Counted from the stretch's first letter, positions 1 to 8,822 are shown. The stretch: 64,000 bases of DNA from Pseudoramibacter alactolyticus ATCC 23263 (GCF_000185505.1 NZ_GL622359.1:903412-967411); one strand, 5' to 3'. Numbers and translations are program-made. The notes: generated from the letters alone by a model not told the origin.

Positions 1-489
1 CACCATACACAATGTATTTGCAATCCGGCCCAGTTTAATCTCATTGTGATGAAAAACAGCGTCAAAAAAAGTCTGGGCCGGCAACATGTCAATAAAAATT
101 GTGATACCAACATATCTTTTTAACGGGATGCGTGAATAGGCAATTACTTCTTTCCCCAGATCCGTAACACTTACATCTCCCTTACCAATGAAATAACTGT
201 CCCCTTTTTTTAACATGATTTCATAACAGCCATCTATACAATAATCGATCTGCAAAATCCCATTCCGCGCGGGGATTTCTTGATAAGATGAATTCATATT
301 AAGATCGTTGAAACTCAGCTGAATCCCCTGCGATAAATCATAACATCGCATTTCACCAGCACCCGTTTTATTTTTCAGTCTATATATCTTGCAGTTCTCA
401 TCAATTTTCACTTCCGAAAAATGATAATTTTCATAGGCTTTATCGATTGCACTTTTATCTTTTTTGCGCACAAAATCACCTTCTTTCAT
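1..489 (-). CDS. AraC-like transcriptional regulator, N-terminal part (cut by window edge)
   Basis: An open frame of 163 codons runs from ATG (489) off the left edge. The product has no HTH in the visible part. It shows a cupin-like sensor region of the kind found at the N terminus of clostridial AraC regulators, with an RCYDLSQGIQLSFND stretch near residues 45-60, then short beta-rich segments. The DNA-binding domain would lie outside the window. A GTG at about 471 with AGAAGG before it is an alternative start. AraC assignment is by resemblance of the N-terminal half only, so it is tentative. Confidence 0.45.
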   Translation of the reverse strand, partial: MKEGDFVRKKDKSAIDKAYENYHFSEVKIDENCKIYRLKNKTGAGEMRCYDLSQGIQLSFNDLNMNSSYQEIPARNGILQIDYCIDGCYEIMLKKGDSYFIGKGDVSVTDLGKEVIAYSRIPLKRYVGITIFIDMLPAQTFFDAVFHHNEIKLGRIANTLCMV

Positions 490-929
490 TTTAACTCAGT
501 TATTGTGTAGATTTTCGCCCGAAAAATGCCATCTTAACAAATATCAAAATCCGCATAATTTTACCTTTCGTATTGGTCAAACAAAGACAGAATATATCCT
601 CGTTGTAAAGTTCCTTGTCAAATGCTGGTTTTGATTTCTCAGTTCATGAGAATCGTTAAATATTCAAATTCTACATTCTGAATCTCAATATGCTACTAAT
701 CGCGTATCCGGTTTTTGCAAATAGCACCACAATAGACAGAGCACAATAGCATTCGCAAAAGTTGAATCGCCGGAAATACGTTGAGGTTCATATGGAGTGA
801 TTGCGGCCAAACAAATTTTCTCACGAATCCTTTCTATTCGTCATCCTTAGCTAATGTGGATCTACACTAAAAAAGTGGGCCAAAAATAAAACTTGCCACA
901 TTAATCAAAACAAAAAATGGCGATACCAT
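490..929. other. Intergenic, no supported gene
   Basis: About 440 bases without a supported gene. A short minus-strand open stretch near 710-840 looks faintly protein-like but has no recognisable motif and runs into stops. Nothing else is called. Confidence 0.4.
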
Positions 930-1376
930 GTTAGCCAAGCAAATCAAAAATTTGCAGAAGCGAAATGCACAGCTTGAAGAGGAAAATCTTATCTTAAAAA
1001 AGCGATTGTCCTATTCACGCCACACGCAGACAACGATTAGAGGCTGCACATAAGCTCTGCTTTAGGTATTCTATCAAAACCCTTTGCAGAGTCTTAAATA
1101 TTAACCGCAGCACATATTACGAGTACTTTTCAGATATCTCTGCTCCTCGTATCAAAGAAAATCAAGAGATTGCAAAAAGATTCTGAAAATATATTCTGAC
1201 AAGAGGCTATCCTTTTGATAATGCCTGCCGTGAATCTTTCTTTAAATACCTGAAATGGGATTATTAACACCAAATGAAAAAGAAAGAACTTACTGGGAAA
1301 ATTTATGCTAAAACTCTCAGTCAATTTTATTCAAATTCGTCAAATTCGTGTCTATTTACTTAACTATAGTCCAATG
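930..1376 (+). pseudogene. IS3-family transposase remnant with internal deletion
   Basis: Three pieces of an IS3 transposase are collinear but in different frames. The first is the coiled-coil end of OrfA (LQKRNAQLEEENLILKK, from about 930). The second is an OrfB N-terminal piece (KTLCRVLNINRSTYYEY, about 1076-1125). The third is the last catalytic block around the DDE glutamate (RGYPFDNACRESFFKYLK, about 1203-1255). The central catalytic domain is missing, so the element is dead. It marks the left edge of the accessory region. Confidence 0.7.
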
Positions 1377-1385
1377 TCGAAACCT

Positions 1386-1547
1386 TTAAACCAAATTTTT
1401 CTTATATTCCTTGATTTGTGCATAAGTCGCTTTGCTTTCACCCCTTGTCAAATCAAGCTCATCCAGCTTAATTTCAACATCTATATGCTTATCGACATCA
1501 AATTTGGACAATAATGCTATCGTCTCCACATGGCTGGGAGTACGGCA
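1386..1547 (-). pseudogene. RlmD/RumA-type rRNA methyltransferase, C-terminal fragment
   Basis: A 53-codon remnant reads CRTPSHVETIALLSKFDVDK followed by a D/E/K-rich tail. This is the C-terminal end seen in RumA-type 23S rRNA (uracil-5-)-methyltransferases carried on clostridial accessory elements. The catalytic domain is absent and the tail stops early at a frameshift. It is not a copy of the rlmD gene at 15183-16559, whose C terminus is different. Confidence 0.55.
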
Positions 1548-1681
1548 TTGATAAGTTTCAAAAATCAGATCATGAGAACTTGTTCAGAGATATTTTTGAA
1601 CCAAAAATTGCTTACGCGTCGACTTGTTTCCATGAACTTCTGAGTACTGTCTCTGATGCAAACCGGAAGTTAGCATTCTAA
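1523..1681 (+). other. Unidentified 3' coding remnant
   Basis: An open stretch of 52 codons on the plus strand ends at a TAA at 1679-1681. It reads like the end of a real protein (HENLFRDIFEPKIAYAST in the middle) but has no start codon or ribosome site. It converges on traX, overlapping that gene's stop. Family not recognised. Confidence 0.2.
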
Positions 1682-2430
1682 AAAATCAAGGATATATCAC
1701 CGTGCAGCGAAATCCTGATAATTCCAATAATGATAAGATGTGCCGGATAATATATATAGAAGAACCACTTCATACCCTTCCAATTTCCGCGCTGTCCGCT
1801 GTACATCGACAAGATTGGAATGGAGAGGAAAGTGAATATCTGCAGCAATCCATATGGCTTATTGAGAAATATAAAATAAACAGCAGCATATATGGCAGAC
1901 CAAATTACGATATCCAATGCCTGCTTTTTAAAGTTATCACGGTGTAAATAAATAAAAAACGAAGCCATTACAGCTATGCTTGACCAGTCCGAAGGAAAAG
2001 ACACAAGACATATTCCGATTATCGACATCCATTTCACTCCGTTATTTATCTTCTCATTACTACATATCACCATGAGCACAACGGCCCATGCCAATGACCA
2101 CATAACGCTCGTTTGATTAAAAACACCAGTCGAAAAAGGAATCATAGGAATGCCGAATGCAAAATCATAAGCAAAGTGAGATATCACCGCAAAAACAAAG
2201 AGCCTTGAAATGTACTTTTTTATGTTATGCGTATAGTGATATCCCTCAGCGATAAAGAACCACATGATCGGTGCAGTCAGTCTGCCGATAATGTGTAGGC
2301 AATATACATACCAAGCGGTATTGAGTCCGGGAAAAAATGCCCACGTCAAATGATCTATTGTCATTGCCATAATGGCAATAAACTTTATTTGATTTGAATT
2401 TAAACTTACAGACTTCTTTATCTCTTCCAT
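1678..2430 (-). CDS. TraX-family integral membrane protein
   Basis: 250 residues with about eight hydrophobic segments. The opening NQIKFIAIMAMTIDH with AWYVYCLHIIGR is typical of the TraX family, named after the F-pilin acetylase. In Firmicutes the acetylation target is unknown. The ATG at 2430 is preferred over the upstream TTG (2442) because GGAG lies six bases before it. The gene sits directly behind one of the recurring TTTGAATTT junction elements, consistent with a cassette-like acquisition. Confidence 0.75.
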   Translation of the reverse strand: MEEIKKSVSLNSNQIKFIAIMAMTIDHLTWAFFPGLNTAWYVYCLHIIGRLTAPIMWFFIAEGYHYTHNIKKYISRLFVFAVISHFAYDFAFGIPMIPFSTGVFNQTSVMWSLAWAVVLMVICSNEKINNGVKWMSIIGICLVSFPSDWSSIAVMASFFIYLHRDNFKKQALDIVIWSAIYAAVYFIFLNKPYGLLQIFTFLSIPILSMYSGQRGNWKGMKWFFYIYYPAHLIIIGIIRISLHGDISLIF

Positions 2431-2436
2431 TCCAAT

Positions 2437-2454
2437 CTCCAAAAATTCAAATTT
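2437..2454 (-). repeat. Junction element copy 1 (before the TraX gene)
   Basis: Minus strand reads AAATTTGAATTTTTGGAG; GGAG doubles as the Shine-Dalgarno. This copy has T where the others have GTA after GAATTT. Confidence 0.45.
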
Positions 2455-2649
2455 ATATACACACGTCCACTACCGATCTTATCCAATCAACGACGAACAT
2501 TTTCCGCATCCCGAACAGCCGTTGCAGGCACTCCTCCATACCCCATTGCTGACAATGTTCCCCAAAATAGGGTTGATATCATCTTTCTCCCGACATTGGA
2601 TAACCCCAGTCAGCCATGAGCCTGAAATCAATTGGTTTTCCCTGAGAAC

Positions 2650-2835
2650 TCAGCCCGGATTTATATATGCCTGCTAATTTTGAATACCACCTTCCAATTG
2701 ATAGAGTTTTCCATCTTTTACGAATCGTCTGCCCGCACCGCGAAATACAAAACTCACGTTGTAAGCCACATATTCATCCTTAAGTGATTTTACCCACTCA
2801 TAATGACAAGGGCAGGCTCCATCATAATTCTCTCC
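2650..2835 (-). pseudogene. DUF5131 (phage Gp37/Gp68-like) C-terminal remnant
   Basis: The frame contains DGACPCHYEWVKSLKDEY, SFVFRGAGRRFVKDGKLY and one internal TAG before its final stop. It matches the C-terminal part of DUF5131 proteins, which usually carry a (R/C)PCDYEWV motif and a FVKDGKLY motif. The N-terminal radical-SAM-like part is missing. Just downstream (2474-2600) a cysteine-rich tail CNGCSGCGKCSSLIG is readable in another frame, perhaps a second remnant. Both belong to the mobile accessory debris of this region. Confidence 0.5.
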
Positions 2836-2879
2836 ATTATATTATGCAATAAGGATCACTTCGCTTTATGATTGAATTT

Positions 2880-3416
2880 CTAATTGTTCAGAGAGTACAT
2901 CCGCATGTACTGCCTCACATCGGCTCCGACTTCAAGATATCGAAGCAAAATTTGAGCGCATGCCCGGCTGTCACTTGCCGCCTGATGGTGGGCAAGGTTT
3001 ATACCGTAATAATCGCAGAGCACATTCAGCTTATGACTCATTCCGGGAATGATGCGCCTTCCCATTTGCACGGTACATAGATAACGTACGTGCGGTTTCC
3101 ACTCTATCCGATAATCTCTCAGGCATCTTTTCAAAACGCCCATGTCGAATACCGCATTGTGCGCCACAAGCAGTCCGCTTGACAGCATGGGGGCGATCGT
3201 TTTCCATAGTTCCGGAAAGGTCGGCGCATTCCATACCGCATCTTCACAGATTCCGGTAAGTCGTGTGTTGAAATAATCAAAATAGGTTTCGGGATTAACC
3301 AGGGAATAGAACTCGTCTGTGATCTTTCCATCTTCAATAACGGTGATCCCGATGGCGCTCATCCTGCGGTTTTCCCGGTTCGGCGTTTCAACGTCAAACA
3401 CAACAAATCGTGTCAT
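2880..3416 (-). CDS. DnaQ-like 3'-5' exonuclease
   Basis: 178 residues forming a single DEDD exonuclease domain. Exo I is FDVETPN (residues 7-13), exo II is AHNAVFDMG (about 84-92) and exo III is HHQAASDSRA (about 142-151), giving a DEDDh-type active site. It would remove nucleotides from 3' DNA or RNA ends. It has no polymerase or UvrC-like fusion and is about the size of stand-alone DnaQ homologues in accessory islands. Start ATG at 3416. The neighbouring gene is the YjbR/EVE-like wreck. Confidence 0.8.
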   Translation of the reverse strand: MTRFVVFDVETPNRENRRMSAIGITVIEDGKITDEFYSLVNPETYFDYFNTRLTGICEDAVWNAPTFPELWKTIAPMLSSGLLVAHNAVFDMGVLKRCLRDYRIEWKPHVRYLCTVQMGRRIIPGMSHKLNVLCDYYGINLAHHQAASDSRACAQILLRYLEVGADVRQYMRMYSLNN

Positions 3417-3428
3417 TGCCGAACCTCC

Positions 3429-3925
3429 TCATTTTTTCAATGCCTCACTTAAAGAGCGCGGTATCTCTCTCGGCCTTCTGATTGCAAAAATGCCGTATTC
3501 ATCCTTAAGTCTCTCAAACGAGAAAGCTGCAGGCTGATACGTTTTCTGAAGTGCTATCCGCATTAACGCGGTGATCGTCAGACTGCCATCACGATAGTCA
3601 TACGGAATATCCGTCTCTGTGACCTTGCACTTATAGAGAATTGCCGAAACCGGTGCTGCCGCATACAGGAACACCACGTCTCCGGCTTTTATTCCCCGTC
3701 CCTGTTTACAGTCAATCACGTTTGTTTTATCAAAGGCATGCTCAATATCATAGTATTTTGGATTTGCCGGAACGATTCACTCTTTTACAGGCCGGAATGA
3801 CCTGCTTTATTTTTTTAGATGCCGTTACAGCATGGCTTTCATCGATCCGTCGGCAGATTTCTTCCAATGGCACCGTATCATCAAGCAGGATCGAGCTGCG
3901 GCTGATATGATATCCATATTGCAGC
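3429..3925 (-). pseudogene. YjbR/MmcQ-EVE-like fusion gene, broken
   Basis: The upstream part reads GYHISRSSILLDDTVPLEE and RRIDESHAV, the C-terminal half of a YjbR/MmcQ fold. After a frameshift and a TGA near 3780 the sequence continues as IVPANPKYYDIEHAFDK, GDVVFLYAAAPVSAILYKC and KDEYGIFAIRRPREIP, an EVE/PUA-like domain. Together they look like one two-domain protein. The N-terminal half of YjbR is missing where it abuts the radical-SAM remnant at about 3925. The distal 96 codons (3429-3719) are open but lack a credible start. Confidence 0.5.
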
Positions 3926-4508
3926 GGTTTTTTGCGACATCTATGATCTCTGCCGGGTCAGTAATTCCGGGAAATTATCGGAGAGATAAAACATGTCGTC
4001 TGCACCCCAGCATCATAAAATATTTTCATGCGGCAAGACGTCTCTCAATACTGACTCCATGATCCATCGCCTTACAAAAGTCCCCATCCAGCGTGTTGAT
4101 TGACCAGCTCACGCGGGCATTCGGAAATGTTTTGATCAGGTCGATATCGCGCAACACGAGATCAGACCGTATCGCGATGCTGACGCTGATGCCGCTGCCC
4201 TGCAGTTGTTCCAGCAGCGCCCGTGTTCTTCCGTATTTTTTTTCATACGGTTAATAAGGACCGGTCACAGAACCGATGAAGGCTTCCTTGCCTGCGTACT
4301 TCTGCGGATTCTCGATCTCCGGCCAGTATTTTACTACGTCCACAAAACTGACCCACGGCTCCGGATGATTGGTAAAGCGCTTCATAAAACTAACATAGCA
4401 ATACTTGCAGCCGTGAGCGCAGCCAATATACGGATTGACCGAGAAATCCGCCGCCGGCAGATTGAATTTCGTCATGACACTTTTGACTTCAATTTCTTTA
4501 ATAGGTAT
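3925..4508 (-). pseudogene. Radical SAM protein (SPL/mobile-pair type), broken
   Basis: The N-terminal part has the CX3CX2C cluster motif in IGCAHGCKYCYVSF and reads on through AFIGSVTGPY before a TAA (about 4250). It then continues past that stop as EKKYGRTRALLEQL, RDIDLIKTFPNARVSWS and ITDPAEIIDVAK, all typical of the SPL-like radical SAM proteins found in pairs on mobile elements. Several stops and frame changes follow, and the sequence ends abruptly near 3925 in the YjbR remnant. The enzyme is certainly non-functional. Confidence 0.65.
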
Positions 4509-4525
4509 CGCAGATGTTCCTCCCG

Positions 4526-4996
4526 CTATAGCTTGTAATAATCCCGCATCGACTGAAACCCGATACTTTCATAAAGAGCTTTTGCCACATCGGAACTTTC
4601 AAGATATATCTTTCCCGTCTTTCTTATTTTTGCGTCCGCGATCAGGTATTCTATGATCTTTTTGCCGACTCCGCTGCCCCTTACTTCCGGAACAGTATAG
4701 ATATTCATCAGATAACCGCAGGTGCCCGTCAGGTTGTCCGGTGACGGCATCTCCGTCTGATAGCAAATACCACCACAGCCGATGACACTGCCATTCTCAT
4801 CGTACGCAAAGCATGGCGTGTGTGTTTCACTCTTCAAATGTTTCTTGTAATATTCAATATTCTGGGATCTGATGACATCCCAGTCTACATTCTCATAGTC
4901 GGAAAATACTTCTTCAAGAACCCTCATCCGCCATTCCATCAAAAGCGGAAGATCGAATATTCCGGCATTTCTGATTTTCACACTCATTCCCGTCAC
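4526..4996 (-). CDS. GNAT family N-acetyltransferase
   Basis: 156 residues with the GNAT fold. Motif A appears as IYTVPEVRGSGVGKKIIEYL (acetyl-CoA pyrophosphate loop) and the C-terminal ALYESIGFQ is the usual beta6-beta7 signature. The GTG start at 4996 overlaps the TGA of the adenylation-domain gene (GTGA), so the two are translationally coupled. An ATG at 4987 is possible. Position as last gene of the MarR-esterase-adenylation operon suggests it acylates an amine linked to that pathway. Substrate unknown. Confidence 0.8.
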   Translation of the reverse strand: MTGMSVKIRNAGIFDLPLLMEWRMRVLEEVFSDYENVDWDVIRSQNIEYYKKHLKSETHTPCFAYDENGSVIGCGGICYQTEMPSPDNLTGTCGYLMNIYTVPEVRGSGVGKKIIEYLIADAKIRKTGKIYLESSDVAKALYESIGFQSMRDYYKL

Positions 4997-6462
4997 GCTT
5001 TCATCACCACCGGCATCCTGCCCATATCCGGCTTGCCATTTGAATTGAGCGGGATCTGAGGCATCTTTACGATAAACTCTGGGATCATGAAATCCACAAG
5101 GTTCTGTGAAAGTTCTTTTCTCACATCGGAAACCTTCAGATCCGCTTTCGCCGATACGATATACGCTGTCATATAAGAAAGCCCTTCTTCATCCGTGAAC
5201 GCGCGCACAATCGCCTGCTCAACACCATGACACTGGTACATTTTGGACTCGACCTCCATCACCTCCACCCGCTTGCCGTAAATCATAACCTGGGTATCTT
5301 TCCGATGCAGGAAAGCGATGTTTCCGTCCGGAAGAATATAACCGAGATCTCCGCTCCGGTACATCGTTTCTCCGTCAGGAAGTTTTACAAAAGCTTTATT
5401 TTCCTCTGCGTGATCACCGATATAGCCCTTTGATACACCGTTTCCGAAAATACAGACCTCTCCGCTTTCTCCGTTCGGAAGCTCGCGTCCGTCGGGATCC
5501 AGGATCTTTATCACAGCGTCTTTCACAGCCTTACCGATGGGATAAGTGCCATCTTCCAATACGTTCCCGCCGTTGCAGCGGTAATAAGACGCGCAGACCG
5601 TAATTTCGGAAGGTCCGTAGGTATTGTATACGAGTGCCTGACCCAACAGACGGTCCACATGATGGCCGCGCAGCACATCGCCTCCGCTGATCAGCAGGCG
5701 GAGCGAGGAAGGAATTTTATCAAGGTGGTTCATTTCCGCAAGCAAGTATGGAAATCCGGAAAGCATCGTAACATTATGCTCTTCGACAAAGGCCATCAGA
5801 CGGCCGATATCCGCTTTGTCGTCATCCGAGGGAATGGCGATGGCCGCTCCGTTTAGGAGGCTTGCGAACACTTCCTCCACAAAAATATCGAAAGAACACA
5901 CAGAATACTGCAGCATGATATCGCCCTGCTTGTTGTCAAATTCATGATGGAATGCCCGTGCGTAGTGGCAAACGTTAGCGTTCGTCACCGAAACGCCTTT
6001 CGGCCTGCCTGTCGTACCGGAAGTATAGAGAACATAGGCAAGATCCTGTGCATTCCGAGTGTAGGTTCGTCTGGGTCTGCACTTGGCCGCTTCACAGATC
6101 TTGCAGTCGGTAAACTGGGTCTTAAGGCCGTCCAGCTTGTCCGCAAACTGCATGTCCGTCAAAACAAAGTCCACCTTTGCTTCCTCCATCATATAGTGAA
6201 TCCTGCCCACCGGGAAGGATGGCTCCGCAGGGACGTACATGGCTCCGCACTTGAGTACCGCCAGCATGGCGGCAATCATTTCGGCGCGGTGCGTCATGAC
6301 CATGCCTGCTGCCTTCAGATCATCGGGGAAGGTCTTGGCAATCATATCCACCATCCCGGACAAGTCAGCGAAGGACATCGTTCTGTTATTTTCTATCACA
6401 GCCGGCTGATCCGGGTATGTATTTACCACCTGCACGAATTTTTCGTAGATAATATTTTCCAT
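4993..6462 (-). CDS. Stand-alone amino acid adenylation (NRPS A-domain) protein
   Basis: 489 residues, one complete AMP-forming adenylation domain. Visible motifs are A3 LYTSGTTGRPKGVS, A4 CSFDIFVEEVF, A5 YNTYGPSEITV, A7 YRSGDLGY and the A10 lysine in PLNSNGKPDMG. The aspartate in SFDIF corresponds to Asp235 of the specificity pocket, which usually binds an alpha-amino group. There is no carrier (PCP), condensation or thioesterase domain, and no separate carrier gene nearby. It therefore either loads a carrier encoded elsewhere or makes a free aminoacyl-AMP. The gene lies between an esterase and a GNAT in one operon under MarR. Confidence 0.85.
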   Translation of the reverse strand: MENIIYEKFVQVVNTYPDQPAVIENNRTMSFADLSGMVDMIAKTFPDDLKAAGMVMTHRAEMIAAMLAVLKCGAMYVPAEPSFPVGRIHYMMEEAKVDFVLTDMQFADKLDGLKTQFTDCKICEAAKCRPRRTYTRNAQDLAYVLYTSGTTGRPKGVSVTNANVCHYARAFHHEFDNKQGDIMLQYSVCSFDIFVEEVFASLLNGAAIAIPSDDDKADIGRLMAFVEEHNVTMLSGFPYLLAEMNHLDKIPSSLRLLISGGDVLRGHHVDRLLGQALVYNTYGPSEITVCASYYRCNGGNVLEDGTYPIGKAVKDAVIKILDPDGRELPNGESGEVCIFGNGVSKGYIGDHAEENKAFVKLPDGETMYRSGDLGYILPDGNIAFLHRKDTQVMIYGKRVEVMEVESKMYQCHGVEQAIVRAFTDEEGLSYMTAYIVSAKADLKVSDVRKELSQNLVDFMIPEFIVKMPQIPLNSNGKPDMGRMPVVMKA

Positions 6463-6476
6463 TTTTATTTGCTCCT

Positions 6477-7157
6477 TTATCTGAGAATCGCCGCAATGCC
6501 TTTTGCGCTGCGAAGCGCCGCGTCCTTGAAATGATTTCCTTCATTTAGTTCAAAGACTGTTTCAATTCCTTTTTCCCGGTAATATCCGGCAAGGTACTCG
6601 GTATTATCCTGCACTGTCCTGATCACCGGATTACCGACTCTCGCTTCCCTGTCTCCGAGAGACATGTAAAGTCTGTCCGGCATTCTTCCAATCTTATGAG
6701 ACACTGCATATTCCCTGAAGTCAGGGTACCAAAGCGACCCTGACATGCTGGCAACGCGAGAGAATCTGTTCGTATGGTACATCGCGTACAAAGCAAACAA
6801 TCCTGCAAGGGAGTAACCGGCAATTCCGGTAAATGAAGGTGTTCCGGGCAGGTGCGCAAGCGTTTTCGGCAAAATGTCATCCAGCAGAACTTTTAGGTAG
6901 TCATCCGCTCCGCCGGTGCATGGCGTATCGTTCTTGCTGAGTGGTGGACAGTACCAGGGCGTCATATCATGGTCCCATTTCAGATTTCCGACAGACAGGA
7001 TGCTGCAATCCACGCATCCGATGTCTTTCATTGCTTTTACCACGCTGCTGCCATCACCCGAATAATTATTCAGAACGATCAGCGGAGAGACTTCCTCATT
7101 CGCGAGATATAGTGTCGCCATTTTCCCGGCAACGCTGAAATCAATTTTTTTCTTCAT
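6477..7157 (-). CDS. Alpha/beta hydrolase, esterase-D/enterochelin-esterase-like
   Basis: 226 residues. The nucleophile elbow is GYSLAG (about residues 118-123), followed by FSRVASMSGSLWYP, the pattern of the putative esterase (Esterase D/Fes-like) family. The C-terminal NEGNHFKDAA likely supplies the catalytic histidine. The ATG overlaps the MarR stop (ATGA at 7154-7157), so it is co-transcribed with and coupled to the regulator. Next to an adenylation domain it could release or trim an aminoacyl or peptidyl product. Alternatively it could detoxify a compound sensed by MarR. Confidence 0.75.
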   Translation of the reverse strand: MKKKIDFSVAGKMATLYLANEEVSPLIVLNNYSGDGSSVVKAMKDIGCVDCSILSVGNLKWDHDMTPWYCPPLSKNDTPCTGGADDYLKVLLDDILPKTLAHLPGTPSFTGIAGYSLAGLFALYAMYHTNRFSRVASMSGSLWYPDFREYAVSHKIGRMPDRLYMSLGDREARVGNPVIRTVQDNTEYLAGYYREKGIETVFELNEGNHFKDAALRSAKGIAAILR

Positions 7158-7594
7158 ACGTTTTCCAATTCTTTCCGCAGATTACCGATAATCCGACGCA
7201 GTACAGCATCCAGCTGCTGAATCTCAGTTTCATCAAATCCTTCAAAATATACGTTGTACATTTTCCTGGAGACCATTTCATATATCGGCTTTAGACGCCT
7301 TCCTTTTTCGCTCAGGCAGATCCTGTACTTCCGTCTGTCATTCTGATCGGGTTGGCGTTCGCATAGCCCGTTTTTCCCAATTCGATCGATCATGCCTGTC
7401 AGAGTATTCTGAGCAAGGCCGCTGCGGTTCGCCAGTTCCTGCATGCTGATGCCGTCCTCATTCCAAAGGATCGCAAGCACTCGTCCCTGTGCGGCACTGA
7501 ACGAGTCAGTTCCGCTCTCGGCAATCAGCTTGTCAATAGTGCGTATCGTCATTTGATTGATTTGTGACATCAGTATTCCTGTCTCGCTCTTCAT
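7154..7594 (-). CDS. MarR family transcriptional regulator
   Basis: 146 residues with a winged-helix MarR fold. The recognition region is MQELANRSGLAQNTLTGMID and the wing is ERQPDQNDRRKYRICLSEKG, containing the conserved D-x-R-x-x-x-(V/I)-x-L-(T/S) pattern. It is first in the operon with the esterase, adenylation protein and GNAT. It starts at ATG 7594 behind a strong GGAGGTGA. It probably represses its own promoter, where AT-rich inverted sequence overlaps the -10 box, and is released by a small ligand. Confidence 0.85.
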   Translation of the reverse strand: MKSETGILMSQINQMTIRTIDKLIAESGTDSFSAAQGRVLAILWNEDGISMQELANRSGLAQNTLTGMIDRIGKNGLCERQPDQNDRRKYRICLSEKGRRLKPIYEMVSRKMYNVYFEGFDETEIQQLDAVLRRIIGNLRKELENV

Positions 7595-7621
7595 AGTTCA
7601 CCTCCGATATTTAAATATATG

Positions 7622-7651
7622 ATTATATCGTATATGAATTTTATTTGTCAA
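7622..7651 (-). promoter_or_regulatory. Promoter of the marR-esterase-adenylation operon
   Basis: TTGACA (7646-7651), an 18-base spacer and TATAAT (7622-7627) on the minus strand, followed by GGAGGTGA at 7598-7605 and the MarR ATG. The arms ATATA/TATAT around the -10 form an imperfect inverted repeat, a plausible MarR operator. Confidence 0.75.
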
Positions 7652-7831
7652 TACTGTATTGTAAATATTTACAGAATCAAAATAAAAAAGCCGATCGCAT
7701 TTCCGACCAGCACAGTGACACTCAAAAACGAAACCCCTGCGGTCAGGCAACCTTATTTTGCATCAAATTTTGCGTCTTAATTTCGGTTGCCGTGTCTAAT
7801 TTGATACAATGTAATGAATTGCAATTTCTAT

Positions 7832-7870
7832 CCCGTAACGATGCACACGCACATGATGCACCGTTACGGG
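7832..7870. repeat. Inverted repeat with a distant matching copy
   Basis: Arms CCCGTAACG (7832-7840) and CGTTACGGG (7862-7870) are perfect complements around a 21-base loop. The 14-mer ATGCACCGTTACGG at 7856-7869 occurs again at 8895-8908, so the two copies flank the next two genes. Confidence 0.5.
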
Positions 7871-7938
7871 GTAAGGGATTCGGTTTTAATGATGTCTGTG
7901 CGTACAATTTGCTCATAGAAAAAACTGGGATTTACAAT

Positions 7939-8394
7939 TCAAATGATAAAGTTTACCACGCCAAAAATAACATGGCATACAGTAAATATCATAGCAAGGA
8001 TCAGTGTGGGATAATTTCTACGGTATATCGCGAAAACTATGAATGCCAGGCTTGGAGCAATGCACAAATCAAGTATGGTCAGCAATCCGATATTTCCCAT
8101 ATAATATGCGATCCATCCTAAACCATACAAAACCACCAGCAAAACAATTATTAACAGAAGACTTCTCTTGCCGGGCTTGTCATTATCGGATCGCTTAATA
8201 ATACACAGAGTAATTATCATGGTCACTTGAGCAATGGAGGCAATCATATCAATAACCGGAGTTATAGATTCCGTTCGCAGCACGTCATTCTCAGCCGGAA
8301 CCGCAAACCATATAAAGTTTGGAATCATTATGATGAAGAACAGCACAAGGCCCCAGACATCAAATCCGAATCTATATTTATCAAGAACTCTCAA
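7939..8394 (-). CDS. Small integral membrane protein, function unknown
   Basis: 151 residues with four to five strongly hydrophobic segments (about 13-35, 47-68, 78-98, 104-122, 130-150). There are no charged catalytic motifs. It starts at a TTG (8394) preceded by GAGGAGTG. The start lies behind junction element copy 2, nine bases after the stop of the upstream TIGR04076 gene. It lies inside a pair of 14-bp direct repeats. No family is recognised. Confidence 0.6.
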   Translation of the reverse strand: MRVLDKYRFGFDVWGLVLFFIIMIPNFIWFAVPAENDVLRTESITPVIDMIASIAQVTMIITLCIIKRSDNDKPGKRSLLLIIVLLVVLYGLGWIAYYMGNIGLLTILDLCIAPSLAFIVFAIYRRNYPTLILAMIFTVCHVIFGVVNFII

Positions 8395-8403
8395 ATATAC
8401 ACT

Positions 8404-8420
8404 CCTCTACAAATTCAAAT
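8404..8420 (-). repeat. Junction element copy 2 (before the membrane protein gene)
   Basis: Minus strand ATTTGAATTTGTAGAGG, the fullest match to the element, nine bases after the upstream stop codon. Confidence 0.5.
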
Positions 8421-8429
8421 CTGTATAGT

Positions 8430-8822
8430 TCAATCGTAATCTATGCGCTCTATCTTAAAAATGACAGGTCTTGTGCCGTCTGAACAGCAGGCTATCATCT
8501 CATTTTCTTTGTCCATCCAGTCCTGCATAATAGAGCCTCCCTGCAGCCCGGTATAGATATACCTGCTGATAGCATCCCAAAGTTCCGAACAGAACGGCAT
8601 CTTTGGACCACCAGCAGCAGTATCTGGATCGCCATCCGTATGAATCAACGTATTCAGTCCGCAATGCCAGAAGTCATCCCGTTTCTCATCACGATAGAAC
8701 TCAAACACGTCACCTACATTGTAGCAGGGGCAGGCACCAGAATTAGGATAAGAACAATACTCCTGCTGAAGTTCTGTATAAAGCTTTTTGTCAATAACTG
8801 TTAATCTAACCTTGTGTTTCAT
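8430..8822 (-). CDS. TIGR04076 family protein
   Basis: 130 residues in the TIGR04076 family. The opening KHKVRLTVIDKKLYTELQQE is followed by the cysteine-bearing SGACPCYNVGDVFEF and FWHCGLNTL. A C-terminal DGTRPVIFKIERID follows. Function of the family is unknown; the conserved cysteines suggest metal or redox chemistry. ATG 8822 is chosen over the longer frame (8900) because GGAGGG precedes it and the family starts here. It is tandem with the membrane protein, both behind a junction element. Confidence 0.75.
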   Translation of the reverse strand: MKHKVRLTVIDKKLYTELQQEYCSYPNSGACPCYNVGDVFEFYRDEKRDDFWHCGLNTLIHTDGDPDTAAGGPKMPFCSELWDAISRYIYTGLQGGSIMQDWMDKENEMIACCSDGTRPVIFKIERIDYD

